Under the pieces are notes generated by a model. The model saw only the letters and a program-made list of their open reading frames with translations, did not search any database and was not told the origin of the DNA. DNA of 10,831 nucleotides from Bacteroidales bacterium. Its GTDB lineage: Bacteria; Bacteroidota; Bacteroidia; Bacteroidales; VadinHA17. Positions 1 through 6,397 of this stretch are shown piece after piece (the stretch's first letter is position 1; every line of letters begins with the position of its first letter). The translations under genes and the position numbers were made by a program. The stretch spans positions 1,096-11,926 of the forward strand of contig PMNJ01000244.1 of NCBI GenBank assembly GCA_003162595.1, in the 5' to 3' direction.

Positions 1-2
1 AC

Positions 3-653
3 TCCAGGTTTGATATTGTAAAAAGATTATTTTTCGAATTAACTCCGGCTGCAGTTTTGTGCATTCTGCTACTGGTTTGGACGCGTATCAGAAAATCCGT
101 GGCAGTTTTAATGAAAGAAAACATTAAAAAGGCAATGGTATTTGTTTCGCTTGGATTGACCGGGGTCTTCCCAATTATGATAAGTATGAAACAAAGCGGA
201 TTTTACATTATCTCTGTTTATCCTTTTTTTGCAATCGGCGCTGGTATTTTGGTCTACCCTGTTATAGATTCTCTTTTTATTAAAATGAATTATGAATCAA
301 AATGGTTTTTAATCTTTAAATGGATCGGGTATGGATTATTCTTCGCAGGTATTGTTCTCTCACTATATTTTCACAATCGCTTTAGTCGCGATAATATTAA
401 AATTAAAGAGACTTACATGATTCTTGCTGAGATTCCTCAAGGAAGTATAATTAATATTAATCCTGACATGTTTGAAGACTGGAGTCTTCATGCATATTTT
501 GCCAGGTTTAAAAATGTCAGTTTAGATCCTGATCTTGAAAATAATCGGGAATATTTATTGATAAAAAATGAATACAATTCGGATACCCTGAATTCCAGAT
601 ATGAAATGATTAAAATAAATACAACAGAGTACAAACTATATAGAAAGAAATAG
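3..653 (+). CDS. Membrane glycosyltransferase, GT39/ArnT-like, C-terminal part (5'-truncated)
   Basis: The frame is open from base 3 to the TAG at 651-653, giving 216 residues with no plausible start, so the gene begins left of the window; a TTG at base 57 is internal. About four hydrophobic segments are visible at fragment residues 13-29, 44-60, 67-88 and 105-125, followed by a soluble tail of about 90 residues. The stretch around residues 50-78, reading PIMISMKQSGFYIISVYPFF, resembles the late membrane region of GT39 (PMT/ArnT-like) proteins, which transfer sugars from polyprenyl-phosphate donors on the periplasmic side of the inner membrane. The catalytic loops expected near the N terminus lie outside the window, so neither the sugar nor the acceptor can be judged. 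Membrane topology is seen; the family is inferred from the resemblance and is only moderately secure. No clear hairpin terminator follows the stop. Confidence 0.6.
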   Translation, partial: SRFDIVKRLFFELTPAAVLCILLLVWTRIRKSVAVLMKENIKKAMVFVSLGLTGVFPIMISMKQSGFYIISVYPFFAIGAGILVYPVIDSLFIKMNYESKWFLIFKWIGYGLFFAGIVLSLYFHNRFSRDNIKIKETYMILAEIPQGSIININPDMFEDWSLHAYFARFKNVSLDPDLENNREYLLIKNEYNSDTLNSRYEMIKINTTEYKLYRKK

Positions 654-741
654 CAAAAACAGAGAAAAAGGTCAGGAACCGGTATAGTTGGTCATTTGTC
701 TTCGGGTTCAAGAATAGTCTGAATAAATATTACAGGAATGT

Positions 742-756
742 GGTAATGTTATTACC
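742..756. repeat. Perfect inverted repeat GGTAAT-N3-ATTACC, possible operator
   Basis: GGTAAT at 742-747 and ATTACC at 751-756 are exact reverse complements separated by GTT. The repeat lies in the gap before the GH31 gene, 8 bp upstream of a -35-like hexamer at 765-770, a position that would suit a regulator binding site. The half-sites are short, so chance occurrence in AT-rich DNA is quite possible. No regulator gene is visible nearby. Confidence 0.3.
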
Positions 757-764
757 TGAAGATT

Positions 765-795
765 TTGACCGGGGGCAAAGAAAGCAATCTATAAT
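765..795 (+). promoter_or_regulatory. Candidate sigma70-like promoter for the GH31 gene
   Basis: TTGACC at 765-770 and TATAAT at 790-795 are separated by 19 bp, about 70 bp before the proposed ATG at 863. The match to the enterobacterial consensus is good, although the spacer is long. Bacteroidota promoters normally use a TTTG / TAnnTTTG pattern with a similar spacer; here the upstream TTTTG fits that scheme but the downstream box does not. The location inside the frame upstream of 863 also argues that this stretch is a leader and not coding sequence. Confidence 0.3.
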
Positions 796-862
796 TAAAT
801 TACTTTTATATTTATTAAAAGACATTGAAATTAACCTTATTAACTTTCAAAAAAGAACTTCA

Positions 863-3682
863 ATGAAAAATATCTTATTATTATTTGCAGGAACTGTTCT
901 TGTTTTCATAGGTATACAATGTTCTTCACAAAGAGGAAAAGCAACAATCATCCAAAACGGAGTCATTCTGGAAACGAAAGCATTCAATCTTAGTGTACAG
1001 TTTTATGATGGTAACGTGGTTCACGTTCTAAAATGGCTACCCGGCGCAAAGCCTGACACTTCAAGCCTTATTGTGATTCAGAAGACTATTCCTGAATTAA
1101 AAATAGATGTTAAGCAGGATCAGGAAAGCATAGCTATGAGCTCTAATGGCCTGAAAGTTGTAATTCATAAAAGTGACGGTCATATAGAGTATTTAACTAC
1201 TGAAAATAAACCTGTATTAAAGGAAACCGGCCAGGCTGTCATTAAACCGGCTGACTTAAAAAACGAAAAAGCATACAGCATAAAACAGACTTTTGAGTTA
1301 TCTGCCGAAGAAGGTATTTACGGGCTTGGCCAGCACCAATATGGGTATATGAATTACCGTGGTCATACCATCAAACTTGTTCAAACCAATACAGACGCCA
1401 TAAGCCCTTTCCTTGTTTCTACAAAGAACTATGGTATTCTATGGGACAATTATTCAAAGACTATTTTTGATGATAATGTCAGGGGTACATCTATTTGGTC
1501 CGATGTTGCCAATGGTATTGACTATTATTTTATTTCAGGGAACAACCTGGATAATGTAATTGCCGGGTACAGGAAACTCACCGGGCAGGCGCCTATGTAT
1601 GGAAAATGGGCGTATGGCTACTGGCAAAGCAAAGAACACTACCAGAACAGGAACGAATTGTTAAGTATTGCAGACAAATACCGTAAACTGCAGATCCCAA
1701 TCGATAATATCATTCAGGACTGGGATTATTGGGATGGTAATACAAATTGGGGACAATTGTTCTTTGACGAAAAAATGTATCCCGATCCAAAGGGAATGAT
1801 AGATGTTTTGCATAGGCAGAATTTTCATATTATGATATCCATATGGTGTTCGTTCGGGCCTAATACACCTGTTTATAAAGAAATGAATCAGAAAGGGTTC
1901 CTTTATCCTTCAGTAGGGTGGGCAAAATTTAAATACTTCGATGCATATAATCCTGCTGCCAACAATTTGTTCTGGAAATATATAAGCAAGGGTTTGTTTT
2001 CTACAGGTATTGATGGGTGGTGGATGGACTCGACCGAACCCGATATCGTAAATGCAAACACCAAGGAATCAACTGAATATGAATTGAAACGTATGGCCGA
2101 CAATCACCTGGGTTCATTTGCACGGTATCTCAATCCATATTCTCTTTTAGCAACGGAAGCGGTTTATAAAAATCAGCGAAACGAAACCGATAAAAAGAGA
2201 GTATATATCCTTACAAGATCTACTTTTGCAGGCCAGCAACGTGCAGCAGCAACTACCTGGTCGGGCGATATCGGTGCAAGCTGGGATATTTATAAAAAAC
2301 AAATACCGGCAGGGTTGAATCATAGTATGTCAGGTATTCCTTACTGGACATTCGATATCGGAGCATTTGTACTCGGAAGTTATGGTGGTGTTTTCTCAAA
2401 AGGTGGAAAAGACCCTGCCTACCAGGAGCTGTACACAAGGATGTTTCAGTTTGGATCCTTCTGTCCGATATTCAGGTCGCATGGTTCCGAAACACCACGT
2501 GAAATTTGGGAATTTGGCGATTTCTCAAAGTCGTTGATTAAATTCGATAATTTACGATACAGGCTGATGCCTTATATTTATTCAATGGCAAGCAAGGTAA
2601 CAAACGATGGATATACAATTATGCGGGGATTGCCGATGGATTTCCCGGCAGACAAAAACACCTACTCAATTGATGACCAGTATATGTTTGGCCCGGCAAT
2701 TATGGTTTGTCCGGTAACTGAATATATGCTCCATCGTCCTCCTGAAAGCAGTGTTCCTGTCACTGCAGGGCATTTCAAGACTGATGATGGTAAGCCTGGT
2801 CTGAATGCCAGATATTATAAAGACACTGAATATAAAAACCTGTCCCTTGAAAAGATTGATTCCTGCATCAATATCAACTGGTATGCCACAGGACGCCCCG
2901 ATTATGTTACAGATTCAACACTCTCCATTAAATGGAAAGGCAAACTGATACCGGATCAAACAGGTCAATATCAGTTTCACGTTAAATGCTATGGACCTAA
3001 ACGAATTTTTATTGATGGTAAAGAATTGCCTTATGTTTACCAAAGTGTTGAGTCATATACCGGTTTGATAAATCTTCAGGCAGGTAAAATATATGACTTT
3101 GCCATGGAAACTAAAAATGAAACCACCGGAGCACTGAGGGTTGAACTTTTCTGGAAAACACCTGAAGTATTTGCAAGGGAACAACTTGTTGAGAAAAAAG
3201 AACAGACCAGGAAAGTATATCTGCCAGCAGGTTCTGAATGGTATGATTTCTGGACCGGTGAAATATTCAACGGTGGCCAGACTGTTTCATTTGATGCTCC
3301 AATTGATAAAATTCCATTGTTGGTCAAAGCCGGTTCGATAATTCCTATGGGTCCATTTGTGCAATATGCTGTCGAAAAACCAGCCGATCCGCTTGAAATT
3401 CGCATCTATCCTGGCGCCAATGGAGAATTCATACTTTACGAAGACGAAAACGACAATTATAACTATGAAAAGGGCATTTTTTCTACAATTGCATTTCGAT
3501 GGGATAATGCCTCCCGTCAGTTGACAATCGGTAAACGTAAGGGATCTTTCCCGGGGATGCTTGAAAAAAGGAGCTTTCAAATTACATTGGTGGGAAAATC
3601 AAAAGGAACTGATATAGAAGTAATCAAATCTCCCGATAAAAGTATACTATATAACGGGGAAGAATACATCGTGCAAATGTGA
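863..3682 (+). CDS. Exported GH31 alpha-glycosidase with PA14 insertion (alpha-xylosidase-like)
   Basis: This 939-residue glycoside hydrolase family 31 protein is a retaining enzyme that removes alpha-linked sugars from the non-reducing ends of glycans. The frame is open upstream to 740, but the ATG at 863 is preferred because it begins a typical signal peptide (MKN, then a hydrophobic core to about residue 18) with a Cys at residue 20. The N-terminal beta-sandwich fills residues 25-235 and the catalytic barrel roughly 240-620. The nucleophile is Asp389 in WWMDSTEPD and the acid/base Asp469 in WSGDIGASW; substrate-site motifs QDWDYW and FRSHG are present. Residues about 640-776 form a PA14-like module, after which the GH31 C-terminal region resumes (YDFWTGE), with a DUF5110-like domain near 843-912. 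The motifs around the active site resemble alpha-xylosidases such as those acting on xyloglucan, but alpha-glucosidase or another GH31 activity is possible. The residue before Cys20 is Gln and position -3 is Gly, a poor lipobox, so periplasmic or lipid-anchored location is undecided. The methyltransferase gene follows after 16 bp. Confidence 0.92.
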   Translation: MKNILLLFAGTVLVFIGIQCSSQRGKATIIQNGVILETKAFNLSVQFYDGNVVHVLKWLPGAKPDTSSLIVIQKTIPELKIDVKQDQESIAMSSNGLKVVIHKSDGHIEYLTTENKPVLKETGQAVIKPADLKNEKAYSIKQTFELSAEEGIYGLGQHQYGYMNYRGHTIKLVQTNTDAISPFLVSTKNYGILWDNYSKTIFDDNVRGTSIWSDVANGIDYYFISGNNLDNVIAGYRKLTGQAPMYGKWAYGYWQSKEHYQNRNELLSIADKYRKLQIPIDNIIQDWDYWDGNTNWGQLFFDEKMYPDPKGMIDVLHRQNFHIMISIWCSFGPNTPVYKEMNQKGFLYPSVGWAKFKYFDAYNPAANNLFWKYISKGLFSTGIDGWWMDSTEPDIVNANTKESTEYELKRMADNHLGSFARYLNPYSLLATEAVYKNQRNETDKKRVYILTRSTFAGQQRAAATTWSGDIGASWDIYKKQIPAGLNHSMSGIPYWTFDIGAFVLGSYGGVFSKGGKDPAYQELYTRMFQFGSFCPIFRSHGSETPREIWEFGDFSKSLIKFDNLRYRLMPYIYSMASKVTNDGYTIMRGLPMDFPADKNTYSIDDQYMFGPAIMVCPVTEYMLHRPPESSVPVTAGHFKTDDGKPGLNARYYKDTEYKNLSLEKIDSCININWYATGRPDYVTDSTLSIKWKGKLIPDQTGQYQFHVKCYGPKRIFIDGKELPYVYQSVESYTGLINLQAGKIYDFAMETKNETTGALRVELFWKTPEVFAREQLVEKKEQTRKVYLPAGSEWYDFWTGEIFNGGQTVSFDAPIDKIPLLVKAGSIIPMGPFVQYAVEKPADPLEIRIYPGANGEFILYEDENDNYNYEKGIFSTIAFRWDNASRQLTIGKRKGSFPGMLEKRSFQITLVGKSKGTDIEVIKSPDKSILYNGEEYIVQM

Positions 3683-3698
3683 GAAGTTGAATTTTACA

Positions 3699-4343
3699 AT
3701 GATTGAATACTGGGAATCGCGTTTCAAAAATGAAGGTGAGATGTGGAAGTCTGAGCCATCAGATTCAGCTAAAAATGCTCTCAGAATTTTTAAAAATGCA
3801 AGAATCGATCAAATACTGATACCTGGATTCGGGTATGGCAGGAACGCCAGGTTATTTATAGACAATGGATTTAAAGTAACAGGAATAGAGATTTCCCGAT
3901 CAGCAATCGAGTTAGAACGAGCAGACGGGATTGAATGTAAGATCCATTATGGTTCTGTAAATTCAATGCCTTTTGACGATGAAAAATATAAGGGCATTTT
4001 TTGCTATGCTCTGATACATTTGTTGAATAAACCGGAACGACGGAGATTCCTTGTTTCTTGTTATAAGGTTTTGATTAAAAATGGACTAATGGTATTTGTT
4101 ATTGCTACAAAAGATACGGGTTTATTCGGAAGCGGAAAAATTTTAAGCAGGAACAGATATGAGATTGCAAAAGGATTAAAAGTTTATTTTTATGATTCAG
4201 ATTCTGTTTTGAAAGAGTTTTCAGACTTTGGATTGATCGAGTATAAAGATTTTGAAGAGCCTGTAAAATTTATGAAAGGAGAGGAGCCGGTGAAGCTAAA
4301 ATATGTTGTTTGCAAAAAAAATGTAAACAGCCTCTCTGTTTAA
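3699..4343 (+). CDS. Class I SAM-dependent methyltransferase
   Basis: This 214-residue Rossmann-fold methyltransferase transfers a methyl group from S-adenosylmethionine to an unknown acceptor, presumably in the cytoplasm (no signal or membrane segment). Motif I is the glycine-rich loop IPGFGYGRNA at residues 41-50; Glu64 at the end of the second strand should contact the SAM ribose; GSVNSMPF at 85-92 and GIFCYALIHLL at 99-109 match later motifs. The N terminus (YWESRFKNEGEMW) is of the kind seen in small-molecule methyltransferases of the TehB/thiopurine type, but I cannot name the substrate. The ATG at 3699 is chosen over an in-frame TTG at 3687 because it follows a purine-rich GAGAAG at 3681-3686 at reasonable distance and starts where family similarity begins. 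It lies 16 bp behind the GH31 gene on the same strand, suggesting one transcript. Fold assignment is firm; function is unknown. Confidence 0.88.
   Translation: MIEYWESRFKNEGEMWKSEPSDSAKNALRIFKNARIDQILIPGFGYGRNARLFIDNGFKVTGIEISRSAIELERADGIECKIHYGSVNSMPFDDEKYKGIFCYALIHLLNKPERRRFLVSCYKVLIKNGLMVFVIATKDTGLFGSGKILSRNRYEIAKGLKVYFYDSDSVLKEFSDFGLIEYKDFEEPVKFMKGEEPVKLKYVVCKKNVNSLSV
4324..4342 (+). terminator. Hairpin spanning the methyltransferase stop codon
   Basis: TAAACAG (4324-4330) and CTGTTTA (4336-4342) are exact reverse complements around the 5-base loop CCTCT, and the second arm covers the first two bases of the TAA stop codon. The stem is AT-rich and is not followed by a separate T run, so it is at best a weak terminator or an mRNA 3'-end structure. 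Confidence 0.25.
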
Positions 4344-4388
4344 TTGGCAGGATGATTGAAACCCTCAGAAAAAAGAAGAAGGCCGACT

Positions 4389-4418
4389 TTTACAAACAAT
4401 GTTATCTTTATGCATAAT
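4389..4418 (+). promoter_or_regulatory. Candidate promoter for the TPR gene
   Basis: TTTACA (4389-4394) and CATAAT (4413-4418) each match five of six consensus bases with an 18-bp spacer, ending about 30 bp before the ATG at 4449. Overlapping it, TATCTTTA at 4403-4410 is close to the Bacteroidota -7 box TAnnTTTG, but no matching TTTG box sits at the expected distance upstream. Either reading is weak in such AT-rich DNA. Confidence 0.22.
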
Positions 4419-4448
4419 TTAATATATTAAAAACCTATTTTTAAAAGG

Positions 4449-6254
4449 ATGATAAAAGGCAAATCAGCTATCAAATATATTGCAGGAGGCATTATTATTT
4501 TGCTGATCATTTTAATATTAGTTAAAGTAATTGTTGGAAATACATATAGAAAACAGATTCCTCTTCTTCCTGATTTGCAATCTCTTTCTGCTCCTCTTAA
4601 AGAGCAATTATTGACTGCTTATAAGAAAACAATACATAACCCGACCACTGATAACATTGGTATGATGGGTATGGTGTATCATTCCGGTACTTATTATGAT
4701 AAGGCAGCGCTCTGTTATAAGCTGGCCGTAAAGAAAGATAAAGGGAAATGGATCTGGAGTTATTACCTTGGGTATCTGAACAGGGAGATGGGAGATCCGA
4801 AAACTGCTGTTAGAAATTACCGTGAAGTAACGAAGATAAATCCTAAAATATTCCTTGCCTGGTATTATGAGGGAGAATGCTATCAAAAAATGGGTTTAAA
4901 CGATAGCGCTGAAATAGCCTTTAAGAACATTATTAGCAGGATGGATAAAAATGCAGTTGTTAAAACTCCCACACGGTACGACTACTTCCCGCTTGTTACT
5001 TACAGCATGTATGATTTGGCCAGAATTTATATGACTACTAACCATGTAGATATGGCCGAAAAAACTCTTACGGAACTTATTGATTATCAAAAGGCATTTG
5101 GACCTGCCTATAGGCTTCTTGGCAATGTGTATAACCTTAAAGGTGATCAATCATTGAGCAACCGTTACCTGGTCAGGGCAAATGATTTGACCATAAATCC
5201 TTCTCCTGTTGATACATTGATTGACAGACTCTCACTCATATCACGATCCGATCTGTTCCTGCTCAAAAGAATCGATGAGGCAGAAAAAAATGTTTTTCCG
5301 GACTATGCCCTGGAACTGGTTAACCACTCACTGAAATATATACCTGAAAACAATTATTTAATTTCCAAGGCTATAGGGCTATATCTTGTCAGAGACGAAG
5401 GCAAGAAAGCGCTGCCATATCTTGACCAGCATATAAAGTACTTTCAGAATGACTATGTCGAACTGAAGTATATTGGAGATCTCCTCTATAAAAAGGCGTT
5501 TTATAGTCAGGCGATGAATTATTATTCTCAGGCAATGAAGCTTAAAAAGGATGATAACCAGTTACACTCATGTATGGTTATCTGTCTTGCAAAGGAGGGA
5601 AAGAAGCAACAGGCATTTGATATGATCAATGAAAAACTGGACAAAAATAAGACGAACCCTGATGTTCTTGCCGATGGAGTAACCCTTCTACTTAATATAG
5701 GAGAAAAAGAGAAAGCCATGGAGTGTTTAAAAAAGCTAAGAAGCATATCTCCTTTTAATACAAAAGGGCTCCAGGTTGCAGGTATGTTTATGGAACAGGA
5801 TGGTAAATGGCAGGATGCAACAAATATGTATAATTTGTCATTCAAAGGTGATCCTGGAGATCTGACCACTGAAAGACTGCTCGGCAACCTGCTTTTAAGA
5901 CAAAAAATGTGGGATAAAGCTATTGCTGTTTTCAGAAAGGGGCTGGAATATCATCCGAATGAACCGTTTCTTCTCGAAAGGTTGGGAACACTTTTGGTAA
6001 CATGCAATGATCCAAAACTTAGGAACATCACGGAAGGCAAGGATTTTTGTGAAAGGGCATTTATTCATACTGCAAGTCATTCGTTCACTTTAATATCTGC
6101 AGGAAGAAGTCTTGCTATAGCATATGCTGTCCAGGGCGATAAAAGAAATGCTTCTAATATTATTAAAATGACAATAAACCTCGCAAGAGGAGAAAATGTC
6201 CCTTCCTCTTATCTTGATGATCTGAGGAATCTGCTTCAACAGTTCAGCAATTAA
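4449..6254 (+). CDS. Membrane-anchored tetratricopeptide-repeat protein, function unknown
   Basis: The 601-residue product has a short basic N terminus (MIKGKSAIKY), one membrane helix at about residues 10-30 and then an almost uninterrupted array of helix pairs. TPR-like units can be traced near residues 68-97, 103-133, 137-165, 184-214, 219-247, 302-332, 335-367, 370-400, 405-435, 440-468, 473-503, 507-542 and 550-580, many with the small/large residue pattern (for example YYLGYLNREMGD and LLGNLLLRQKMWDKAIAVF). The uncleaved-looking anchor suggests an inner-membrane protein with its repeats in the periplasm, or cytoplasm if inverted. TPR arrays bind other proteins; no enzymatic domain is visible. 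The opening repeat (GMMGMVYHSGTYYDKAALCY) and the last unit with CNDPKLRN resemble segments I associate with TPR proteins linked to CRTAC1-type or O-glycosylation-related proteins in other bacteria, but this is from memory. Purine-rich AAAAGG abuts the ATG, too close for a normal Shine-Dalgarno. The gene stands alone, converging on gltD. Confidence 0.85.
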   Translation: MIKGKSAIKYIAGGIIILLIILILVKVIVGNTYRKQIPLLPDLQSLSAPLKEQLLTAYKKTIHNPTTDNIGMMGMVYHSGTYYDKAALCYKLAVKKDKGKWIWSYYLGYLNREMGDPKTAVRNYREVTKINPKIFLAWYYEGECYQKMGLNDSAEIAFKNIISRMDKNAVVKTPTRYDYFPLVTYSMYDLARIYMTTNHVDMAEKTLTELIDYQKAFGPAYRLLGNVYNLKGDQSLSNRYLVRANDLTINPSPVDTLIDRLSLISRSDLFLLKRIDEAEKNVFPDYALELVNHSLKYIPENNYLISKAIGLYLVRDEGKKALPYLDQHIKYFQNDYVELKYIGDLLYKKAFYSQAMNYYSQAMKLKKDDNQLHSCMVICLAKEGKKQQAFDMINEKLDKNKTNPDVLADGVTLLLNIGEKEKAMECLKKLRSISPFNTKGLQVAGMFMEQDGKWQDATNMYNLSFKGDPGDLTTERLLGNLLLRQKMWDKAIAVFRKGLEYHPNEPFLLERLGTLLVTCNDPKLRNITEGKDFCERAFIHTASHSFTLISAGRSLAIAYAVQGDKRNASNIIKMTINLARGENVPSSYLDDLRNLLQQFSN

Positions 6255-6289
6255 ACTAATTAGTCTGTTGGATTTTGAACATATCACCC

Positions 6290-6343
6290 TCCCGATAGCT
6301 TTCGGGACCCTTGAAGCTTCTTCAGAATTCTGGTGTTTAAGGG
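6290..6343. repeat. Palindrome cluster between convergent genes, possible bidirectional terminator
   Basis: The 143-bp gap between the TPR gene and gltD contains TCCCGATAGCTTTCGGGA at 6290-6307, palindromic except for one T-T pair; GAAGCTTC at 6313-6320; and CAGAATTCTG at 6323-6332. The latter two lie inside an outer stem CCCTT (6308-6312) / AAGGG (6339-6343). A further perfect palindrome, ACTAATTAGT, follows the TPR stop codon at 6255-6264. The location suits termination from both sides, but no T run follows the stems in either direction, so an intrinsic terminator is not established. Palindromes of the TCCCGAT...TCGGGA type are, as far as I recall, common between Bacteroidota genes, which would make this a dispersed repeat. 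Confidence 0.45.
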
Positions 6344-6397
6344 AATCGATATTATTGAGAGTGCTGAAAATAAAATGTGGATTGAGTTTGCTTTATT

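Noticed and set aside
57..653. Start of the membrane glycosyltransferase at the TTG of position 57.
   Set aside because: The same frame is open back to base 3 with hydrophobic and family-like sequence, so the gene is cut by the window edge and this TTG codes for an internal Leu.
740..862. In-frame extension of the GH31 gene by 41 codons upstream of the chosen ATG, from a GTG at 740.
   Set aside because: The extension would bury a clear signal peptide starting at 863, has no family-like sequence, and covers the inverted repeat and promoter-like boxes.
3076..3580. Antisense open frames opposite the 3' end of the GH31 gene.
   Set aside because: They lie wholly within a strongly supported coding region and show no domain or initiation signal.
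3687..3698. TTG start adding four residues to the methyltransferase.
   Set aside because: The ATG at 3699 is a better initiation codon with a purine-rich sequence at a suitable distance.
4418..4431. Perfect 14-bp palindrome TTTAATATATTAAA before the TPR gene.
   Set aside because: It consists only of A and T in very AT-rich DNA, so chance is an adequate explanation; not counted as an operator without conservation evidence.
5528..5887. Antisense open frame of 119 codons inside the TPR gene.
   Set aside because: The sense frame is a clear repeat protein; the antisense product is Ser-rich with no motif and is expected by chance.
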